This document shows positions 50,895-62,887 of a DNA stretch of 64,000 nucleotides, piece after piece. Position 1 is the first letter of the stretch. Each line of letters starts with the position of its first letter. The stretch comes from Lumnitzera littorea (taxonomy: Eukaryota > Streptophyta > Magnoliopsida > Myrtales > Combretaceae). Made by a program: the position numbers and the translations under genes. Below the pieces are notes generated by a model that was not told where the DNA came from, ran no database searches, and saw only the letters and a program-made list of their open reading frames with translations. The stretch lies in the NCBI GenBank assembly GCA_024138015.1, contig JAMXBB010000002.1:13243131-13307130 (forward strand). The letters run 5' to 3'.

Positions 50895-51110
50895 GATAAT
50901 TTTTTATAATTCTGTTCATATTTTTAATAGGATTATTTTATCTTTTTATCCCACTTTTAATTTATATCTATTAAATCTGAATCATTGAATTAATTATATT
51001 TTTAATTGATGATATCTAATGGATATAAATTAAAAGTGTAATAAAAAGCTGTACCAATCCAATCAAAATAAGAAATAGAAAATTTATGAATTTTTTATAT
51101 TTTTGGAAAA
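50895..51110. repeat. foldback MITE-like hairpin, copy 1
   Basis: Two arms are inverted repeats. CACTTTTAATTTATATC on the left faces GATATAAATTAAAAGTG on the right, and similarity extends outward, including TTTTTAATAGGATTATTTTA against the complement of TCCAATCAAAATAAG. A related hairpin lies at 63438-63645. Termini and target duplications were not resolved. Confidence 0.55.
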
Positions 51111-51239
51111 AGAGGATGCTATATATCTTATAGCTACCCCACTTATCATGTAAAGGTAAAAAAAATAAAATAAAATAATATAATAAAGGAAAAATAGACA
51201 ATTAAGTGTTGATTTTATATTAAGAATATAAGTGGTATT

Positions 51240-53230
51240 GTATTTATATATCAGGGACAATTTGAATATAACATAAAGTCTACGAAACCCTAATATATAA
51301 GTGGGCCTATGCAATATAGAAACCCTTTTTCACACTATACTCACATGTGCAACTATAGTGGCCTAGGGTTTTGTGTAAGACTTGAAGTAAGCAGGAGACC
51401 TTAATGCGACTAAGCACGACCAAGAGAGAAAGAATCAAGGTAAGTGTTAGGAATTTTTATTTGTTAAAGCTATAGGTTAGATCTTATTAAAAATTTGATT
51501 TTTTTTTTTAAGGCGGTGAGAAAAATGAATTTTAGACTATGATTTGGAAATATTATAGCGAGATCGTGAAGATGGAGGTGCAAAATTTAGATTCCAAAGA
51601 TAAGATTTCATTGCCTATACTTTATGTGTAATGTTTCATAAAAGTATTGTTTGTTTCATAGAGGGTTGAATTGAGATTTGGTGGTAGATTGATGCTTTTA
51701 GGGTTATGAGGTTGAGTTTAAGGTCGGGAGACAACATTAGAGTGGTAGTTTTCGAAAGTTTTGGAAAAGGGGTAGCTTTATAAGGGTTGTACGTCGCTGC
51801 AGTCTGCAAAAATTTACAAACTGCAAACTAGCATTTAGACATTAAGGAGCAGTCTACTCCCCTTGATCATGGTGTTTGGACACTAGAAGTTGTAGCATCT
51901 AAAAGCCATGACCCTTGTTGCGTACAATGAAGTTCCCTTTGGTTTTTATGTGTTTTTCAAGCGTATTTTTCTATTCTTAATCCTTTCTATAGTTTTTTTA
52001 AACATAATTCTTCACCCAAAACGTTTTACAAACCAATTTATTCTCTTAATAATCCTAGGTACCTCAATAGACTTAAGTTACAAGTGTGAAACAATTGAGT
52101 AATTAAGTTAAAGAGCGTTATTAATCAAATTTAGAGACCAAGTATAGGTGTTGTTTTGGTATAAGTATGGGTTGTGATTTGAGTTTTAGTATTTTTGTTA
52201 CGTTAGGTTCTATGAGTATATTAAAGTTGGATTTTAAAGCTACGGTTGAACTAGGTACAGGATGCTTGCTTATTGTTTGTGATGTTAGGTTAGTGAATAT
52301 AATCAGATTAAATAATTATTAGACATTAAATGAACACATGTTGTTTGTGCTTGGTTGGGCTTAAGGGATTATGAGGACTAGAACTTGGGGTAGCACCTCA
52401 ACGATTCTTACGCGAATGTGTCCTAATTGGAGTCACACTTGGAAATGATTTGGTTAAATTTAGGATGTTACTTGGATACTTGGTTACTAGGATATTGAGG
52501 AGGACCTAACACCAATATTGTATAGTATTATATATACATGTGCTACGGTCATGAATACCCCTATGTTGCTTGACGGGCTCAAATACAAATAAATAAAAGA
52601 ATGTTGTTGCATTGTTATATTTTATACTTGTATATGTATGATTAGGATTGTATGTTCACATGCATATGTTTGAAGTGTTCCGTACCGAGTTTCGACTTAT
52701 CCCTTCTTAAAATTTTTAGGTATAGATATAGGAAGGGCATTAATGAAGTTTAGTACAATGATTTGAATGTCAAGGTGATGTAGCAAATTATGGTGTTTAT
52801 TACTATGATGATGAGAATGGTTCCGCATAGGTTGAGTAGCTTGATGGTTTTGGCTGTCATTTGTTAACGAACTTTTAGTTATCTATTTTGATTTTGTTTC
52901 TTGGGTCTTGAGAAATCATCTGAGACTTTACTGGTCGGTTTTAGTTTTATGTTGTTGGTGAAATTTAAGGGAGTTGTATTTAAGTTTTTCTCTAAACAGA
53001 GTCTAAGTTTATTGCTTATGAATAAAGTAATTTAGGTGTTGAACTTCATGTAATTGTTGGTCAATTGAGGATATTAAATACATCCCTAAGTCTTGAATTA
53101 GAGTTATTATAGGTTATCAATATCGATATCTACGTGGAGAAGTTAGCAAACCGTTTTGAGTTGCCTGATGTATCAGTAGAGATTAGAAACACATGACAGG
53201 CTGTAATGTTCCACATTTTGGGGGGTTACA
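51240..53230 (+). mobile_element. solo LTR X1
   Basis: It shares ordered blocks with X2 (53514-55549): the TTGAGGAGGACCTAACACCAAT block, the GGTGATGTAGCAA/GGTGATGCAGTAG block, and the terminal GACAGGCTGTAATGTTCCACA ending GGGGGTTACA at 53230. The left border is uncertain: TATTG precedes 51241 and also follows 53230, a possible 5-bp target duplication. Confidence 0.6.
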
Positions 53231-53513
53231 TATTGTTTTATAGAAAATAACATTAAATATTTAAGATAATTCTGGGGTATATTATCTATTTTTGTTTCTT
53301 CATTTCGTTAGCATTCACGAAAATATAAGGAAACCAATATATTAGAATGAAAGCATGCATTAATGGGAAAATGGGGAAGAAAGGCTAATATACCAATAGA
53401 TGTATAAATATTTATAAACCTAAATATTTATATAAACAATTTATAAGTGGTTTAGCTATATAATTATATGATGACAATAACATGTGATAATTAATAGATA
53501 AAGAAAATAAAGT

Positions 53514-55549
53514 TGTAAAACCCGGTCAAAAAAAAAAAAAAAGAAAGCTATATGATAATAATAATAATAAATTTTAGAAATATTAAATAATGGAACGAAC
53601 ATAATAATAATAAAGGATTGAAGACATGGTATGGCTTGCAATTTATAAGGGATAGTAGGGGTAGTTTGGTTTTAGGGAAAGATTCAAACTTCTTACTATT
53701 CCTTAACTCAATTAAACCCCATTTCTTTTCTCTATCAAATTATCACGTTACTTTTCTATTTTTGTGGTTCTCAGCTCAACCTCTTTCAAATTCAAAGCCA
53801 AAATTCGGATCTAGGGATTAGAGCATGAGAAAAATTGATGAAATTTCATGAAAACACAAAGATACAACTATTTCAAGTGCGTCCTTCATCTATTTAATGT
53901 ATAAATTCATTTTTCTTCAAGAAAATATCGTAAAAACCATAAAAACTTCCGTTTTTGCAACTTTACGCATTTATAACCCAAGTCTAAGGTGTTTCTTATA
54001 ACAAATTACATTTAAGTATTGTTCTTACCATTATTCTTTAAAGAATTCTTGGTCTTGTAGTTTAGGTATAGGTTTAACGAAAGCGATTGATGAGGTAGAG
54101 GGGAACGATGATGATATGGTTACAAGGTAAACTACGTAATGTCAACGATGCCAAGCTGGTGTTAGAGTGTATGGTGTCGGGGTATGCGATACGGTAGTGT
54201 ATGCACGTTGTAAGTCAATGTGAGACTGTTTCTTATACGATTGTGTCTTTATGTATGTTTTGTAGGAGTGTGTGTCCGTATTGGGTATAGGTATGTGAGT
54301 GATTGTGGGTATATTGAAGTATGCGCTATGGGTGTATGTAGGTTAATGTTGATGTGTGTAGATTATAAGATGTTGAAAAGTGTATGGAAGGATATGAAAA
54401 AATATTTAGAGTGTGATTCGAAAACTCGGCTGTTGAGGTAAAGGGTTAAATAAAAGAAGAAAAGTGTTGAGTTGAGTTAATGATTAATAAATTGAGTTTT
54501 GAATTTGGTATTATATTTATGACCAGGTGCTAAGAGTCGCATAGTGTTAGATCTCGTCGAGATAGGAGTTTTAGGTATGGAATACATGTTTGTTGACTGT
54601 GTATGCTAGATTAATGTACATTAACCGTACTTAAATGAAACTCGGACTTAACTATTTACTACTTATGTTTGGCTTCGACCACCCATTAATAGGGTCCAAT
54701 AGTGTTGGTGAGGTACCTGATGATCTTTGTGTGATGTTGTCCCAGGTGAAGTCCCATATTGAAATAACCTAAGTAGATCTAGGACGGTTTTGGCACTCGG
54801 GTGATTGAGGAAGACCTAACACCAATTCCTAGATAGTATTTATATATTGCGTATATAGAGATCATGAGTAACCCTAAGTCTTAAGACACTGAGGCGATGC
54901 TGATTGCGAACTTAAATGACAAGATTTAAAACGGGTTGTTTGTTGCATTTATATTGATACTCATGTGTGTGCTTGACTCATTACATATATGTTTATGCGC
55001 ATATGTATGGTATCCTGTACAGGACATTAGCTTACCTTTTAGAGAATTGTTGTTTTTCAATTGTAGGTTCAAGGTGTGAGGTTTGTGGTGGTTACTCTAT
55101 AAGAGATGCCAGTTGTGATTATTTATATTATGATGAGAAAGGTGATCTCTGTTATTATGGTGATGCAGTAGAGACAATGTTGTTTAGCTTTAGGAGTGAA
55201 CTATTAAGGATTATCTATATCGTTTTATGTTATATATATTTGGAGACTAATGATTGTTTAGAGTCGCCTGTGACTCTGTTAGATAATGTTACTTTAAATT
55301 GTTTAGAGTTATACCATATTCAAGTACTTTCACTTGTGGCAATTGGGTTTACTGTTGTGGTATGTGGAAATTGGGTGGTTGACTTTTTGCTTTAATTTGG
55401 ATTTGAGGTTATTAAATTGTGAGTTGGCAGATTTTATGTAATTAGTTTATGGATCTTAGTTAGGTTGTAGGTTCCTAAACGCTTTACGTATCAATAAAAG
55501 TTAAAAGATACGTGGTGGGCTGTAACATTCTAGGTTCTGCGGCGTTACA
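53514..55549 (+). mobile_element. solo LTR X2
   Basis: This 2036-bp unit begins TGTAAAACCCGG and ends GCGGCGTTACA. It is flanked by AAAGT and AGAGT, a 5-bp duplication with one transition. It carries an open 142-codon stretch (54967-55395, cysteine- and tyrosine-rich) with no recognisable domain. No gag or pol is adjacent, so it is a solo LTR. Confidence 0.75.
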
Positions 55550-55554
55550 AGAGT

Positions 55555-56285
55555 AGTATTCTTTTGTCTTTATTTTAAAAGAAAATCAAAATATTAGTAT
55601 AATAATAGTTCCAATAAAAATTGTATGAAGTAATCTATCAATAGAATTGTTTAATATTTTTCTACAAATATAAATTATCTTATTGTAATACAACATCAAC
55701 TATAATAAAAATAATCTAGAAATATATTTTTCTATTTTTATAAAATAAAAATGTTTTTGATGTAATATTAAATTACGCGGGAATTAAAAATAAAAAAAAG
55801 GATAAGTGAAATAATAAAATTAATAGTCAAATTGCAACTATCTCAATAATAAGTAAACGCCTCTTTTGTGGAGTCTAAAAGTTTGGACATTTTTTTGTTC
55901 TTTTAAGGTGGGAAAAACTGACTAGTGGGTGCGACCACGATCCATGCCCCTATCGAATGCAAGAAATGTTTGAGCAACGGAGACAAATGTCTATTGTACA
56001 AAAGCAGTAGATGAAGATGCTTACAAGATTGAGTTCTCTTCTATGCAACAGGAGCGGGACCAAAAATTGCGCGCAAGGATAGATTGCTCTAGGAAGGAAA
56101 TTGCACCATCCAAATTAACCAGGTGAGAAATAAAATTCTAAGATCATTATCGGGGCTATCCATGGTTGCCAGCACCATCTTCACCACCTCAAGGTCCACC
56201 ATACAATCTACTTGTCTCCGTATTCTTTCTTTATTTTGATTTATAAATTTTTCATGATGTTTAAGTAACAAAGTTTAAAAAGTTT
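55555..56285. other. intergenic DNA right of X2
   Basis: The DNA is AT-rich apart from a less AT-rich patch at about 55900-56230. No gene can be supported; minus-strand ORFs in the patch are short and resemble nothing I know. Confidence 0.4.
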
Positions 56286-56289
56286 TAGC

Positions 56290-57150
56290 TTTTTTCGATT
56301 TAATTTTTATTTTTTTTTAATTTTCATTTATAATATAAGTTTAGACCTACTCTCTCTTTATCAAAAATAATTAATTTCCAAGTCTCATACTAGAAAACAC
56401 AAATACTACATTATACGAATGTCATCAATATGAAGGAATTGAATATGTATTAATTTTATATGATAAGTTTATTTTATTTTCTTTAATTTCCTAACTTGAA
56501 TCGATATACAGCTTTTAGTGCATAGAAAAAAAAATCGTTAATAAATAATATAAGAATTTAATAATTTTAAATTGAATGTAAGAAAATTTTACAAATTCTC
56601 ATAGCTATCAGTACAATAAACGCTTAACCATTTATAATAATTTTATGTTAACCATCATTTTCTGTTCACCTTGTAAATTGTAGATTTTCAGAAATAATTA
56701 ATATAATAAAGTTTGAACTTTTTAGTTCTTCTTTGTTATTTTATGTTCATTTAAATTTAAAATTGCAATTTAAGTTTAAACTGACTCTCTCTTCATGCAA
56801 AATAAGTAATTTTTAAGTCACATATATTGAAGAATATAAATACTACATTCTATGCATGTCATTAATATCAATGAATCAAGTATGTAACTAGTTTTATATG
56901 ATAAGTTGATTTTGTTTTCTTATGCCCTAATTTGAATTCATGTTGAACTTTTTACTACATAAGGAAACAAAGTATTCATTAATAAATTATATAATAATTT
57001 AAAATTTTTACACCAAACACATGCGAATTATTAGAATAACTTTTTAATTATTGATAATTACAAATAATGTTTAACCTTAAATGTCATAGAAGTTAGTAAA
57101 GTCTGGATTTTCTAGTTCTTTTTATTACTTCTAATTTTTTTTTTTAACTT
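56290..57150. repeat. diverged 435-bp tandem duplication
   Basis: The order of words in 56290-56735 repeats in 56736-57150: CTCTCTCTT, AAATACTACATT, ATGTCAT-AATAT, TTTTATATGATAAGTT, TTAATAAAT and AAAGT-TG-A-TTT-TAGTTCTT. Anchor motifs are offset by 435 bases. The end-of-unit motif (AAAGTTTAAAAAGTTTTAG) also precedes the first unit, so a third partial unit may exist. Confidence 0.65.
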
Positions 57151-57599
57151 GTCCATTATAATTGAATTTCTCATTAATGTTAATAATGTGCAAAATTTGT
57201 GAATGAATGTACTTTTTTTTTAACTTATAATTTTTGATCTTCGATTAAAAAAATAAGTATATAGTGCTTCTGCAAATTTTCACGCACATAAATGTGATAA
57301 TATCCGCAAAAAAGCCGAAAGGTTTGAAAAACTATAATTTATATAGGTAATCAATAAATGAAACACTAAAGAGAAAAAGAAAAAAAAAAAGCACACATGC
57401 ATATGTTTTGACAGGCGATCAACAAGATTTTTATGATATTGTCTGTTATTTTGATGAGAATAATATTATTTTTTATCTTAACTCCATTTATATTCATTAA
57501 ATCTCAATAAAAAAGGCAGTTAAATCAATCAAAAGAGAAATGAAAAAGTACGGGAATCAAGTAATTGTTTGACGTTTGGAAGCACGGACACGTCCCTTC

Positions 57600-57970
57600 T
57601 GGGCAGTTCGCTTCTTTCAATGTGAACACGAGGAGTGATGAAGGCTTGGAGTGTTTTTCACGTGGATGAAAGCTCCAAGACATATTCCCAGAATAAGAAA
57701 CATATTTAAAACGAAGATAACGTGGGTCCATGAATCATGTGATGGGTGTTTTCCAAGCTGGAGGAACCGATTTCCGAGCTTTTCGGTTTACCAGGGAGCT
57801 GTTGGTCTTGCTTCTGGGGGTTGTGCCGTGTCCTTTTGCTCTGATATTTATAGGCCCTCTCTTTCCGATAAGACTAGGGATGCGATGTGGATGGCGGAAA
57901 GATGAGGACCCATTGACTATACTCAATTATTATGATACCACGGAATCGAGATTAGCTAATAAGGTTTGAG
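57600..57970 (+). other. GC-richer patch with overlapping open frames
   Basis: This stretch is visibly more GC-rich than its flanks. It is open in two + frames (57651-57905 and 57730-57969) and one minus frame. No translation resembles a family I know. It could be a remnant of an exon from a lost gene or a transposon piece. I do not assign a function. Confidence 0.25.
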
Positions 57971-58547
57971 AATACTTTAACTAAGGACGACCATGGATAT
58001 GTCCCCACATGTAAATAGACATGAAATGGGCACGGAATGTACAGAGCTCTGTCGATCTTGAACTTGATTAATCTAATTGTTTATCTTAGTAATTGGATTT
58101 GACAATTGAAATAATCTTTTACCAAGACTCCGATATCATGTAGATTGATGATCTTTCATTAATGATAATAAAAGTTTGAATCAGTAACTTAGATTCATAG
58201 TAGAATAAAAACGCAAGATCTGCAGAATAACTCTTAATTCTCTCAAAGTATGTAAATATCATATGAGAAAAATTTTATCAATATTAATGAGTTATGAATT
58301 TTGATAAATAATAGTAATAATTAATAAAATTTAATATATAAAAATATCGATCTATCATTATTTATATGTATCTAAATATCATTATTTTTTACTAATTATT
58401 GATCAAAATATATATGTGATGGAGCTGGGTATGCTAATTAATTATCTTGCTCTTCTTGCTCTATATCTCAATCGCTTCTTTATATTTTGGATCTTTGGAA
58501 GATGGACCATTTTAAGGAAAATCCAACCTAAAGTATGCCCTCTATCC

Positions 58548-58553
58548 CACGTG
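58548..58553. promoter_or_regulatory. G-box upstream of the hydroperoxide lyase exon
   Basis: CACGTG lies 170 bp upstream of the TATA box. G-boxes are bound by bHLH factors such as MYC2 and by bZIP factors in wound- and jasmonate-responsive promoters. The role here is inferred. Confidence 0.4.
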
Positions 58554-58717
58554 CTCCCTTTACATCCCCATATCGCAACCCTTCTAGTCATTATTTCTCT
58601 CAAAAGTACGATAATACAAAAAAAAAAAAAAAACTAGAATCTAGATATTTTCTTTCCCCTACTATTTAGTGAAACGTCTCCACTGTCCGAAATAAGCAAA
58701 TCTTGCAATATCAAGTT

Positions 58718-58723
58718 TATATA
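58718..58723 (+). promoter_or_regulatory. TATA box of the hydroperoxide lyase gene
   Basis: TATATA within TTTATATACAAG lies 34 bp upstream of the first in-frame ATG (58757) and 79 bp upstream of the next in-frame ATG pair (58802). With transcription starting about 30 bp downstream of TATA, the ATG at 58757 would have almost no leader, which favours 58802. Confidence 0.5.
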
Positions 58724-58756
58724 CAAGTTGGCAAGATTTATCCTTATTAGCTTAGC

Positions 58757-59293
58757 ATGGTATTCTTACATACCTTGACATCCTCATCAAACAAGACCAC
58801 CATGATGTCCATCAAACTCATGTCTATAACTCCTGGTATGCCAACACCATCATCCTCATCTTCACAATTTCCATCCTCACCTTTGACGATGACGTCGTCG
58901 CAACCTCTATCGACATCGGCCGCACCGGCGTCATCATCACCGACTCTTCCCCTACGTACCATCCCGGGCAGCTACGGCTGGCCGTTACTAGGACCGATGT
59001 TGGACCGGCTAGACTACTTTTGGTTCCAAGGTCCCGAAACGTTTTTCAAGAAGAGAATGGAGAAATATAAGAGTACTGTCTACCGTGCCAACGTGCCACC
59101 GAGCTTCCCCTTTATCAGGACAAACCCTAATGTGATTGCGGTGTTGGATACCAAGTCGCTTTCTCAACTATTTGACATGGAAATCGTGGAGAAGAGCAAT
59201 GTTCTTGTTGGAGATTTCGTGCCTAGTTTGAAATATACTGGAAATCTTAGGGTTTGTTCCTATCTTGATACGACTGAACCTGAACATACTAAG
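58757..59293 (+). CDS. HPL: fatty-acid hydroperoxide lyase (CYP74), first exon only
   Basis: The exon encodes 179 aa from the first ATG, or 164 aa from the ATG at 58802, which has the better context (ACCACCATGATG). It ends at the donor AAG/GTGAGT. A Ser/Thr/Pro-rich N-terminus of about 60 residues looks like a plastid transit peptide. Then come PLRTIPGSYGWPLLGPMLDR, LDYFWFQGPETFFKKR, YKSTVYRANVPPSFPF, NPNVIAVLD and LVGDFVPSLKYTGNLRV, all hallmark N-terminal blocks of CYP74. The wording is closest to hydroperoxide lyases (CYP74B/C), which split fatty-acid hydroperoxides into aldehydes and oxo-acids on plastid membranes; allene oxide or divinyl ether synthase is less likely. The I-helix and heme-binding cysteine region are absent, and I found no continuing exon in the remaining 4.7 kb. 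It is either a gene with a long intron running off the window or a truncated copy. Frame and splice donor are intact. Confidence 0.8.
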
Positions 59294-62200
59294 GTGAGTA
59301 AGATGATCTTATCTTTTTTGTTATTTTTCGGTTAATACGATGTTGTCTTGTTAACAGTTGGTTGATTATAACCATAGAATTTTAAATTTATTTAGCGAGG
59401 ACTTTATTTAACTGCCGAATTACTTATTTAATTTTGTCGAAATGGAAATGGCTTATCTTTTACTTTAATCGTTATAATAATTCATAATTACTCCGAAATT
59501 TGCGGAAATTATGTAAAATTTCTGAAGAATTTTGTTTCAATTTTTTTTTTCCATATATTTTCTTATATGAATTAAAAACCATAAAAAATGTTTTATGTAT
59601 TACACGTATTGTCCAAGTAGATTTTGGTCCCCCCAAAACTCATCACGGTTGGAAGACCGCAAGGCATGGTGACCAGTATGGGTTGTGGCTACATCACCTA
59701 GAGATAGAGAGAGTTACGTGTATGGGGAAGAACCAAGTTGTAATGTACTCGACCAATGAGGCAATATATTCTCTTCATTTTTAAATAATTATGTGTTTAC
59801 TATTTAGTATTATAATTCACCGTTTCAATTTTTATTTTTCAATAACAGTATGCTTTTGATTTTTTTTTTTTTTTTAAATTATTCTAGCATCTTTTGTTAA
59901 GTTTATAAAAGATTCATTATCAATCTTTATTTTCTTGAATTTACTTTATTCAATTTTTAGTAAAATTCAATTTATTTCATTAGCACACCCAAGTAAATCT
60001 TGCACGAGACAACTACTGTCTTCCTAAGATTCAACCAAGGACCATACCCAACATGATAAGAATGACTAGTCGTTATTTTGCTGATGAAATACCACTCCAG
60101 AACAAATTTGTTATTATTTTATTTTAACCAATCCCAATCACTTCATGACTTGTTATTTCATTTGTCATCAATTGTGTTTATATATTATTTATTTAATATA
60201 TTTGTCCCTGGCTCACTTCCATTTTATATTCTATATTATGCCCTTTTCTTTTTCCCCTCTAATAGTAACCTTAAGCATTTAATCGCATTATTGACGTGAT
60301 GTGTCAACTGTCATATCTATACGGTAGAAATATCTATCGATGGGTGGACCATTTCAATTCGTATACCAAACAATGTCAGTCCTACTTATGAACGGTAAAA
60401 TTTTCTAATTCCAGGCAAGAACTTTTTGTTGGCCTGTGGCCCCACGATTGGAAAGGCAATGAATTTTACGTCCCAACTTAAAAAAAAAATAATAATAATA
60501 AGTATTACATATTATATATATATAATATATAAATAATTTTTAAATAATATATATTAAAATTTTATTAATATTTATATATTATATATATAATATATAATTT
60601 ATATTATTTATTGAATCGTCACTCGAACTAATTAATGAATTTCGTCGGTAAATACCGGACCGCATTCAGTTCTATTTGGTAGCTAATAATTGATCAAAAT
60701 TGACCCGCCTCATACGATTATGGATAAAAGAATTTAAAACTATTAAGCACATTATAATCTTCCATATATGAGATTACGTAAAAGCTATCTATTAAGATAT
60801 AACTATTGTTGAAACCATATTGTACAATGTGCGGTGTCAATAATTTACACATAATCAGTTTTGACTTAACAACAAAGATAAAACCGGATATCAAAGCCGA
60901 TGTAAGAATCAAGCATATAATAAGGCGCTTAATAAAAGTAAAATCCATCATGTAATTAATTATAAATCATTTCTCTAATAGTCATGCTCAATGGTTATTC
61001 TTTCATCAAATAGCACTATATATTCTAGTATACTAGTTTTATACAATCACTTTTTATTCCAATTGCAATAGATCATAATTATAGATATAAAAATGGATTA
61101 GTAATATTATGACATCACCTCCTAATTCTTTTTTTAGTTTTTCAAAAAATAGATGCTATTGAATATTCTTAATACTTGCTCAATTAGGTCTTATGATATT
61201 GGTTCTTCAAAAATTAATTGAATTATTATTGTTTTATTTCCCATATTCTCTATTTCTCTATAAAATTTTATCTAGATTTATGTGGTATATTATTAAAAAT
61301 TATATTTTAAATGAGACATATTAAGTAGGCAAAAGGAAAAAATAGAGAGAGAGAGAGAGATATGTACTAAAACTTCATCAAATAACATATGTTTTCATAT
61401 ACATTAGATAAATATATATCATATAGGATGTAATAAAATATATGTTATATATTATGTTATATATTTTGGTGATAATGAGTATTCCTATTGTGGTTTTTAG
61501 TGGAGTTCCTAATGGTTCGATGGTAGTAGACAATGATAGATTTGCATAAAGCTTCCTGTGATATAACCAATGAGAATTTTTTGACACTTAAGTTAGCAAT
61601 GATAGTATTAAGAGATGAGAAAATATGAGAAAGAGAGTTAGTTAAGAAGTGTCTAAAAGGAATCCAATCCCCTTACCCAATGCTTCCCTTTCTCTTCATA
61701 GGTAAGAGTACTACCTTGCTTAACCATATGGTAAGAGGGGATTGATTAGAAAGAAGTCTAAGGAAGTGTTGCAATTAGTATGAAAAAAGACTTCTACCCT
61801 TCTATTGTTTGGTAGAAGCTTATGGATTGAGCTTATCATATTGACATTGACGATCGTCATAGTTTGGTAGTTAGACCTCATACCATATGTGAGGATGTCA
61901 TTCAACATTTAATAAGGAGAGAGAGAGAGGGGTGAAGACGATAGTAAGCCAAATTGTAGTAGCTAATGCGCCTTACAGGAGTTGCTTAAAGCTTGTTGTG
62001 CTCTCTTTTTTGGTGATTAAAAGGCAAAACACTGAATCTCTAAAGGGAAGCTTCATGTGTTTAGAGCTTAATTCAAGAGTGCCTGGGGTCTTAGCTCTTT
62101 TTGAGGGTCAAGTGAATTCTCTAGTTGCATAAATTCAAGAACTTAGGGGCTTATAAGTGCTTGAGAGTTTATTTGAAGTCATCGTTCACATTGCAAGCTT

Positions 62201-62887
62201 AGGAGATAGCATTAGTGTACATGCCTAAACTATTTAGTGTACTCATTGTGAGAAAGCACATAGTGACTTGAGAGGGGCTCTCGAATGGGTCGATCGAGCT
62301 TGGTAATGAGCTTGAACCTTTAGAGCCTTGAGCTGAAAGGTGATTATGAACATATTTATATAAGAGTGTGGATACAATCAGAATAGGACTAAATAATAAT
62401 AAAAAAATAGTTAATATAAACATTTGTCAATATTCATGTATTTAAGGGAAATTTTGTATCAAATAATTAGTTTTTCATTATTATTTGATGATTAATGTTA
62501 TTCATTTAATTATTTTGAAAAATACATCAATCTTTTTCCTTTTTTAATTTTATTCTATTATGTTTCAATATTTCAATTTTTGTTATCTATACGCTTACTC
62601 TCTTTGTTTTGTCTTTAAGACCATCGACATCCCTTAACAACCTGTTTGGAATCTCAATATGAATGTAAAATTAAGAAACTTACAATTTTATTCCTAAATG
62701 TTTTAATTCTTTTTATGAATTTTAATATCTTCTAACCAATCAAATTATAAGAAAATAAAATAACAAAAAATAAATGTTGTTTTTGTTACTCCAAAAAGTA
62801 ACGTCCTTGATAGAAAGAAAAAAAAAAACGTAGTAAACAATTAATGTGGCTTAGTTAAATAATGCTAAAATAACATATCCAAAAAAT
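59294..62887. other. putative HPL intron or intergenic DNA
   Basis: No CYP74 continuation was recognised. Contents are AT-rich DNA, an AT-rich palindromic block (60510-60605), a (GA)n microsatellite (about 61344-61361) and a less AT-rich stretch at 61480-62400 with only short, unrecognisable frames. Confidence 0.4.
60510..60605. repeat. AT-only palindromic block
   Basis: The words ATTATATATATATAATATATAA and TTATATATTATATATATAAT recur in inverted order on either side of a TTTTTAAATAAT-like centre, giving a long cruciform-capable AT tract. It may be the core of a small foldback element or simple-sequence expansion. Confidence 0.5.

Noticed and set aside
58747..58962. Minus-strand ORF over the HPL transit-peptide region
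   Set aside because: Asp-rich antisense shadow of the Ser/Thr-rich HPL N-terminus.
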